12,082 nt of DNA from Nanobdellota archaeon (lineage in GTDB: Archaea > Nanobdellota > Nanobdellia > Woesearchaeales > GW2011-AR15): NCBI GenBank assembly GCA_013335235.1, contig JAAXVZ010000004.1, positions 1 through 12,082 on the forward strand, written 5' to 3'. Each line of letters starts with the position of its first letter. Position 1 is the first letter of the stretch. The notes below the pieces were generated by a model. The model saw only the letters and a program-made list of their open reading frames with translations, was not told the origin of the DNA and did no database searches. This document shows, piece by piece, positions 12,029 through 12,082 of the stretch. A program made the translations under genes and the position numbers.

Positions 12029-12082
12029 AAAATTACATTTAGGTGATATATATATTTTCTACTAGACTTCTTCCACTTATCT

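Noticed and set aside
1..12082. Insertion sequences, CRISPR arrays, rRNA genes
   Set aside because: No transposase motifs, regularly spaced direct repeats or rRNA-like sequence were found by reading.

Overview
The window looks archaeal. It encodes a stand-alone TYW1/Taw1-type wyosine-base enzyme, found in archaea and eukaryotes. Its tRNA-His has an intron at the canonical archaeal position 37/38. Genes at the head of transcription units have a TATA-like box centred about 24-26 bases before the start codon (leaderless geometry), while genes inside the operon are preceded by GGTG/GGTGA Shine-Dalgarno sequences. Fused enzymes, very tight packing and small orphan Cys-rich proteins would suit a DPANN-type (Woesearchaeota-like) archaeon, but that placement is inference.

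Region 1 (1-7664, minus strand) is one compact histidine-biosynthesis operon. In transcription order it reads hisG, hisD, hisC fused to a HAD phosphatase, hisB (dehydratase only), hisH, hisF, and a HisA-HisI-HisE fusion. A putative HExxH zinc metalloprotein follows and runs off the window edge. Neighbouring genes overlap by a few bases or are separated by 1 to 19 bases. If the HAD domain is the histidinol-phosphatase, all ten activities from ATP+PRPP to histidine lie in seven genes. HisG is the short form without its C-terminal regulatory domain, and its 5' end is odd: the ATG best placed for the promoter is followed by an in-frame TAA at codon 4.

Region 2 (7665-8148) is the control region. 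It holds the his TATA box, a perfect inverted repeat directly upstream of it (a likely operator), a second inverted repeat, and a tRNA-His(GUG) gene with a 15-nt intron on the same strand as the operon. Farther upstream is a noncoding stretch with palindromes, two TATA-like boxes and a foldable element that may be a small RNA.

Region 3 (8149-12082) holds unrelated small units. They are a calcineurin-like metallophosphoesterase (+), an unrecognised Cys-rich protein (-), a class I SAM methyltransferase with a small zinc-ribbon protein (+), a YkgJ-like Cys-cluster protein (-) and TYW1 (-). No insertion sequence, CRISPR array or rRNA was seen.
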